Position numbers and translations under genes: made by a program
Assembly: GCA_035626475.1 (NCBI GenBank)
Contig: DASPNP010000015.1
Location: 1-64,000, forward strand
Source: DASPKT01 sp035626475
GTDB lineage: Bacteria > Pseudomonadota > Alphaproteobacteria > Azospirillales > Azospirillaceae
DNA length: 64,000 bases
Direction: 5' to 3'
Part shown: one piece after another, positions 59,734 to 64,000 of the stretch
Position numbering within the stretch: the stretch's first letter is position 1
How the letters are laid out: the number at the start of each line of letters is the position of its first letter
Notes under the pieces: generated by a model
Database searches by the model: none
The model's input: the letters and a program-made list of their open reading frames with translations, nothing else
Told to the model about the DNA's origin: nothing

Positions 59734-62085
59734 GTGACAGCGCATAATGCTTCGATCGTCACCAGCACGCCTGCAAGCAACGCCGCCCCCTTCCGCCGGG
59801 CACTCCTGACCGGCGCCGCGCTCTGCGCGCTGGCCGCCGTGCCCGCCCTGGCGCAGACCGCCGGGCCGGGACCCCAGGCCGCCGGAACCGAGACCGCCAC
59901 CGCCGATGCCGGCACCCCCTCGCTCAGCGAGATCATCATCACCGGCCAGCGGCGCTCGGAATCGCTGCAGCAGGCGCCGGTGGCGGTGAACGTGATGAGC
60001 GCCGCCGACATCGAAAATGCCGGCGTGGAACGGCCGGGCGACTTCCTGGCCATGGCCTCCAACGTCACCTTCGTGCAGTCGAACCATCCGGGCGAGCTGT
60101 ATGTGACGGTGCGCGGCAACACCCAGACCCGCCTCGGCGAATCCTCGGTGGCGCTGGTGGTGGACGGGGTGCAGCAGCTGGACCAGAACAGCGTCAACCA
60201 GGAGCTGTTCGACCTGCAGCAGATCGAGGTGCTGAAGGGACCGCAGGGCGCGCTCTACGGCCGCAACGCCATCGGCGGCGCCATCGTGATCCGCACCAAG
60301 GACCCGAACGCGCAGGAATATGAGGGTCTGCTGCGGGTCGGCGTCGCCAACGGCAAGGAGGGGACCGGCCAGGCCGTCGTGTCCGGCCCGATCATCCGGG
60401 ACAAGCTGGCCTTCCGCGCGGGCGTCTCCTTCTCCGACCGCAACGGCTACCGCGAGAACGAGATCACCGGCGAGGACGTCGACCGCTTCCGCGACCTGAC
60501 CGGCATCGCCCGCGTCACCTGGACCCCGACCGAGAAGCTGACGCTGGACGCCAATTTCAGGCGGACCGAGATGGAGGGCGGCGGCATCGCCTGGAACTCC
60601 ATCATCGAGGGGCTGACGGTGCCGATCGGCGGCTTCAGCGGCGACAACACCAGCCTGCCCTACGTCGCCAACATCCCGGGCTATTCGAACAACGACCGCA
60701 CGGTCGCCTCGCTGAAGGCCGACTATGATCTCGGCCCGGCGATCCTGACCTCGGTCACCTCCTTCGCCCGGATCTGGGACGATTACGGCGCCGACAGCTA
60801 CCCGTACCTGTACGACCCGGCGCAGTTCGACGTCTTCTTCCCCGGCGCCACGCCCATCGGGCTGGGCGCCCAGACCCAGGCGCTGACCCGCGACAGCAAG
60901 ATCTGGTACCAGGAGGGGCGCGTCGCCTCGCCGTCGGACCAGCGCTTCCGCTGGCTGTTCGGCGCCTACTACGCCGAGTTCGACATCACCAACACCTCGA
61001 CCACCGGCGCCGACCGGCGGGGCTTCAATTTGGGCGTCGGCCCCTGGCCCTTCGGCTCGGGCAACCAGACGCTGACGCTGCTGTACGACACTAACGACAA
61101 CAAGGCCCACGCCTTCTTCGGCAACGTCTCCTTCGACATCCTCGACAATCTCGAGATCAGCGGCGCGCTGCGCTACGACAAGGAGAAGAAGAACCAGACC
61201 GACCTCGCCTTCAAGGGCCCGCCCGACCCGGCCGACCCCAAGCAGGTGCCGGGCTGGCAGATTCGGCCCTTCCGCGACCGCTCCACCAGCTTCGACGAGC
61301 TGCAGCCGAAGGTCACGCTGCGCTACGAGGCGACGGAGACGCTGTCGGTCTACGGCTCCTGGGGCCGCGGTTTCAAGACGGGCGGCTTCAACCCGTTCGG
61401 CACCGGCGAGCTGCTGCGCAGCTTCAACCCGAACAGCACGGTCGGCGACGTCTTCGCCAAGGAGGTCGCGGACACCTACGAGATCGGCGCCAAGTCCGAG
61501 TTCCTGGACCGCCGCGTCAGGCTGAACGTGGCGCTGTTCCAGACCGACACCAAGAACGCCCAGCTGCTGGAGTTCTTTCCCCAGGGCGGCCTGCAGGCCA
61601 TCTCGACCGCCGACAAGGTGGAGATGAAGGGCGTCGAGGCCGACATCAACATCCTGCTGACCGAGGGGCTGCAGCTGCAGGGCGGCTTCGGCTATCTGGA
61701 CAGCGAGGTGACGAAGTTCGCCTCCAACCCGGGCGCCGTCGGCAACCAGCGGCCCTCCACCTCGAAATGGACCGCCAACGCCGCGATCCAGTACACGACC
61801 GAGGTGACGGCCAGCGGCATCGAGGCCACGGCCCGCGTCGACTACAACTACCAGGGCACGACCTACTGGGACTGGCTGGCGACGCCCGGCGCGGAGCGCA
61901 GCCCCTACAGCCTGGTCAACGCCCGCCTGTCGCTGGGCAACGACCAATGGTCGGTGGCGATCTGGTCCAAGAACCTGTTCGACAAGAAGTACAACGCCGA
62001 GCACATCGTGCTGCTGCCGGGCGTCGGCGCCCTGTACCGCGCCGCCCCCCGCACCTACGGCATCGAGGCGTCGTACCGGTTCTGA
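59734..62085 (+). CDS. TonB-dependent receptor of the catabolic locus
   Basis: 783 aa from GTG at 59734 with AGGGAGG 5 nt upstream. Signal peptide (LLTGAALCALAAVPALAQ), TonB-box region LSEIIITGQRRSESLQQAP, plug domain DFLAMASNVTFVQSN and LKGPQGALYGRNAIGGAIVI, barrel ending in APRTYGIEASYRF. Iron-complex-type receptor as common in sphingomonads, where such proteins often import aromatic or other organic compounds. Divergent from the methyltransferase operon and sharing its operator motif. Confidence 0.93.
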   Translation: MTAHNASIVTSTPASNAAPFRRALLTGAALCALAAVPALAQTAGPGPQAAGTETATADAGTPSLSEIIITGQRRSESLQQAPVAVNVMSAADIENAGVERPGDFLAMASNVTFVQSNHPGELYVTVRGNTQTRLGESSVALVVDGVQQLDQNSVNQELFDLQQIEVLKGPQGALYGRNAIGGAIVIRTKDPNAQEYEGLLRVGVANGKEGTGQAVVSGPIIRDKLAFRAGVSFSDRNGYRENEITGEDVDRFRDLTGIARVTWTPTEKLTLDANFRRTEMEGGGIAWNSIIEGLTVPIGGFSGDNTSLPYVANIPGYSNNDRTVASLKADYDLGPAILTSVTSFARIWDDYGADSYPYLYDPAQFDVFFPGATPIGLGAQTQALTRDSKIWYQEGRVASPSDQRFRWLFGAYYAEFDITNTSTTGADRRGFNLGVGPWPFGSGNQTLTLLYDTNDNKAHAFFGNVSFDILDNLEISGALRYDKEKKNQTDLAFKGPPDPADPKQVPGWQIRPFRDRSTSFDELQPKVTLRYEATETLSVYGSWGRGFKTGGFNPFGTGELLRSFNPNSTVGDVFAKEVADTYEIGAKSEFLDRRVRLNVALFQTDTKNAQLLEFFPQGGLQAISTADKVEMKGVEADINILLTEGLQLQGGFGYLDSEVTKFASNPGAVGNQRPSTSKWTANAAIQYTTEVTASGIEATARVDYNYQGTTYWDWLATPGAERSPYSLVNARLSLGNDQWSVAIWSKNLFDKKYNAEHIVLLPGVGALYRAAPRTYGIEASYRF

Positions 62086-62093
62086 GGGTTGCT

Positions 62094-62119
62094 GGGGCGG
62101 TCCCGACCTGGGCCGCCCC
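62094..62119 (+). terminator. Hairpin after the TonB receptor gene
   Basis: Stem GGGGCGG / CCGCCCC with a 12-nt loop, 8 nt past the stop, followed by TTCC. Likely terminator without a strong U-run. Confidence 0.5.
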
Positions 62120-62152
62120 TTCCGCCCAAGGACCTAATGAATCGCGCGGGGC

Positions 62153-62323
62153 GAGAACGGCACGGAGAAGGCGCTGGCCCTGATGGAAGCGCCCCACTGG
62201 GACACCGGGCTGCTGGGGGAACTCGGCCAGTGCATGGCCGACGCCAGCATCTGCGGCCTGGGCCAAGCGGCGCCCAGCGCCTTCCGCTCGGTCCAGCGCC
62301 ACTTCCCGGAGGCGGTGTCGTGA
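62153..62323 (+). pseudogene. C-terminal remnant of an NADH-binding formate dehydrogenase beta subunit
   Basis: About 56 codons in frame with no proper start, ending in TGA at 62321. The translation (GTEKALALMEAPHWDTGLLG, MADASICGLGQAAPSAF) matches the C-terminal Fe-S-cluster domain of FdhB/NuoF proteins. The upstream frame stops at 62138. The N-terminal bulk of the gene is gone. Confidence 0.75.
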
Positions 62324-62811
62324 GCGTCGAGTTCATCCTGGACGGCAAGCCCGTCACCGCCCTGCCCGGCGAGACCACCTGGCAGGCGGCGCGGCGCCTA
62401 GGCACCGACATCCCGCATCTCTGCCACAAGCCGGCGCCGGGCTACCGCCCCGATGGCAACTGCCGCGCCTGCATGGTGGAGGTGAAGGGGGAGTGCACGC
62501 TGGTCGCCTCCCGCATCCGCACGCCGAAGCCCGGCATGGAGGTGGTGACGGCCAGCGAGCGCGCCCGCACCGCCCGGCGCATGGTGATCGAGCTGCTGGC
62601 CTCCGACATGCCCGCCCGCGCGGCCGCGCCCGACCCGCAGGCGCCCTTCTGGCGCTGGGCGGAGGCCGACCGCGACGCGTCGCCCGGCAACCTCTTCATC
62701 CCCTTCTGCTACCGTGAGGCCGCCGCCAACCTGTTGACCGACCCGGCGCTGGACCCCCACGGCAAGATCCCCGAGTTCAAGCTGTGCGCCGCGCGCGTCA
62801 CGGCCGCCTGA
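62320..62811 (+). pseudogene. Truncated N-terminal part of a formate dehydrogenase alpha subunit
   Basis: 163 aa from GTG overlapping the previous stop. The opening (VEFILDGKPVTALPGETTWQ, then PHLCHKPAPGYRPDGNCRAC and MVEVKGECTLVASRIRTP) is the 2Fe-2S domain of FdhA. At the site of the fourth cluster Cys (usually LAASC) there is Arg (VASRIR), and the protein ends at residue 163 instead of about 900. May be a stand-alone ferredoxin-like relic or a decaying gene. Confidence 0.7.
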
Positions 62812-62820
62812 GGAGGCACG

Positions 62821-63372
62821 ATGCAGGACGCCCCGCCCAAGCCCCCCGGCTACATGACCGCCACCCCCTGCGCCCAGACGCTGACCCGGCTGGAGCTGGC
62901 GCTGATCCGGGTGTGGGAGGCCTTCTCGCGCTGGGCGACGGAGCTGAACACGGCCGTCTCGGGCGAGCCCTTCGGCTTCCAGGACGTGGTGGTGCTGCAC
63001 GCCATCCGCATGCGCCAGGGACCACGCAACCTGACCGAGGTGCTGCGCTTCCTGAACCGCAGCGACGTCTCCAACATCCAGTACTCATTGCGCAAGCTGG
63101 AGCGGGCGGGGCTGGTGCGGCGCAGCGCCGGCGCCACCAAGCGCGAGTCCAGCTACGCCCTGACGCCGCTGGGCACCGAGGTCACCGACCGCTTCTCCGC
63201 ACGCCGGCAGGAGCTGCTGGTGGGCTTGGCCGGCGAGGTGCTGGACTTCGCGCCGCAGATGGAGCGGGCGGCCGCCGTGCTGGAGCGGCTGGTCGGCCTC
63301 TACGACCAGTCCACCCAGTCGGTGCTGAACGAGCGCATCGTCGGCCGGGCGGACGAGACCCGGACCGAGTGA
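62821..63372 (+). CDS. MarR-family winged-helix regulator
   Basis: 183 aa, GGAGG just upstream of the ATG. Winged helix: RLELALIRVWEAFSRWATEL, NLTEVLRFLNRSDVSNIQYS (recognition helix region), RKLERAGLVRRSAGATKRES (wing). May respond to the compound degraded here. The gap to the next gene (169 nt) has two ATGCAT palindromes spaced 23 bp apart (63379 and 63402) and could hold its operator. Confidence 0.88.
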   Translation: MQDAPPKPPGYMTATPCAQTLTRLELALIRVWEAFSRWATELNTAVSGEPFGFQDVVVLHAIRMRQGPRNLTEVLRFLNRSDVSNIQYSLRKLERAGLVRRSAGATKRESSYALTPLGTEVTDRFSARRQELLVGLAGEVLDFAPQMERAAAVLERLVGLYDQSTQSVLNERIVGRADETRTE

Positions 63373-63541
63373 AAACGCATGCATTCCGTCCTGTGAACTC
63401 CATGCATGTCATGGCCAATAAACCGCTTGAGTAAAGCCGGTTTTCGCGTCGGAAACTGTTTATTTGACGAGGATTTCTGCAGACCGTCTACTTGACTGGC
63501 GCGATCCCGCGTCAGTGAAACCGAAGTCGCCGGAGGAAGAG

Positions 63542-64000
63542 ATGCCGAACCCCCATCTGCGTACCGTGCCTCGCGACGAGATGCCCGACGATCTGAAGGC
63601 CCTGCACGACATGGCCACCAGCCGCACGGGCGAGCCCACCATCATCGAGGTGATGGCCAACAACCCGACCATGCTGCGCTGGTACTTCGACGGCTTCTAC
63701 AAGAAGATCTTCTACAATGAAGATCCGGGCATGCTGGTCGACGTCCGGACCAAGGAGATATTGCGGCTGAAGCTGTCGAAGCAGCATGGCTGCCTGTTCT
63801 GCAACCGCTCCAACACTGTGGACTGCCTGAACGCCGGCATCACCCAGACACAGGTCGACAACATCCTGACGCCCACGCCGGAGCATTTCAACGAGAAGGA
63901 TTTGGCGGTCATCGAACTGGCCGAGCAGATGATGCTGCAGAACATGCATGGCGAGCTGACCCGCGACCTCTACGACCGGCTGCGCAAGTACTATTCGGAC
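63542..64000 (+). CDS. AhpD/carboxymuconolactone decarboxylase-like protein, 3' end outside window
   Basis: 153 codons visible, open to the window end. ATG with GGAGGAAG upstream. Translation includes TVPRDEMPDDLKALHDMATS, KEILRLKLSKQHGCLFCNRS with the redox CxxC of AhpD-like proteins, and DLAVIELAEQMM. Either a peroxidase-like thiol protein or a carboxymuconolactone decarboxylase relative; the CxxC favours the former. It follows the MarR gene and may be its target. Confidence 0.85.
   Translation, partial: MPNPHLRTVPRDEMPDDLKALHDMATSRTGEPTIIEVMANNPTMLRWYFDGFYKKIFYNEDPGMLVDVRTKEILRLKLSKQHGCLFCNRSNTVDCLNAGITQTQVDNILTPTPEHFNEKDLAVIELAEQMMLQNMHGELTRDLYDRLRKYYSD

Overview
The window is high-GC DNA (most genes look near 70% G+C) with dense, mostly signal-peptide-bearing Gram-negative genes, two large TonB-dependent receptors, Entner-Doudoroff style uronate catabolism, a RAYT-type transposase and several palindromic intergenic repeats. 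This points to an alphaproteobacterium, possibly of the Rhodospirillales/Azospirillaceae or a sphingomonad/caulobacter-like group. The lineage is inferred from gene style only; there is no rRNA or other marker in the window. No tRNA, rRNA or CRISPR array was seen.

Layout. 0-4.6 kb: a caspase-fold protein cut by the window start, a small FecR-like periplasmic protein, a MipA/OmpV outer-membrane protein, an S41 protease and a glycine-zipper protein. 4.7-9.2 kb: a diguanylate cyclase, then a three-gene periplasmic set around a di-haem cytochrome c peroxidase fused to a C-terminal blue-copper domain. 9.3-18.9 kb: an accessory island for peptide export. It holds a C39-peptidase ABC transporter, an HlyD-type adaptor, an S9 peptidase, three peptides with double-glycine leaders, a small membrane protein (possible immunity protein) and a ClpP/SppA-fold protein. 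The middle (about 13.3-15.2 kb) is strikingly A+T-rich, and a degenerate RAYT transposase sits just before the transporter gene. 18.9-24.7 kb: a RADAR anti-phage locus (rdrA-rdrB with a 4-nt overlap), directly preceded by a single-domain response regulator and by a G10 tract in the upstream gap.

24.8-33.6 kb: core-type genes (ExoD, an LLM flavin oxidoreductase, LysR/MFS pair, small secreted protein), a decayed NodT-type outer-membrane efflux gene and a five-PAS hybrid histidine kinase. 33.6-54 kb: an AEC transporter followed by a pectin/galacturonate utilisation region: alpha/beta-hydrolase, DUF885 protein, LamG-containing giant protein, TonB receptor, PL10 pectate lyase, carboxylesterase, an AbrB-Doc toxin-antitoxin pair, eda, then kdgK-uxaA-uxaB with start/stop overlaps. 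A palindrome close to TGACACCGGTGTCA recurs before the receptor, the lyase, the esterase and between eda and kdgK, so one regulator lying outside the window probably controls them all.

54-64 kb: a second catabolic locus. A leftward operon (methyltransferase, 117-aa protein, FAD oxidase, alpha/beta hydrolase with His in place of the nucleophile Ser, cupin) diverges from a TonB receptor, with TTGTATACAA-type operator candidates before both. Beyond the receptor are remnants of an NAD-dependent formate dehydrogenase operon, a MarR regulator and an AhpD-like gene cut by the window end. The substrate of this locus cannot be told from sequence.

The most noteworthy items are the RADAR locus with its response regulator and G10 tract, the three-peptide double-glycine export island, and the unassigned catabolic operon.
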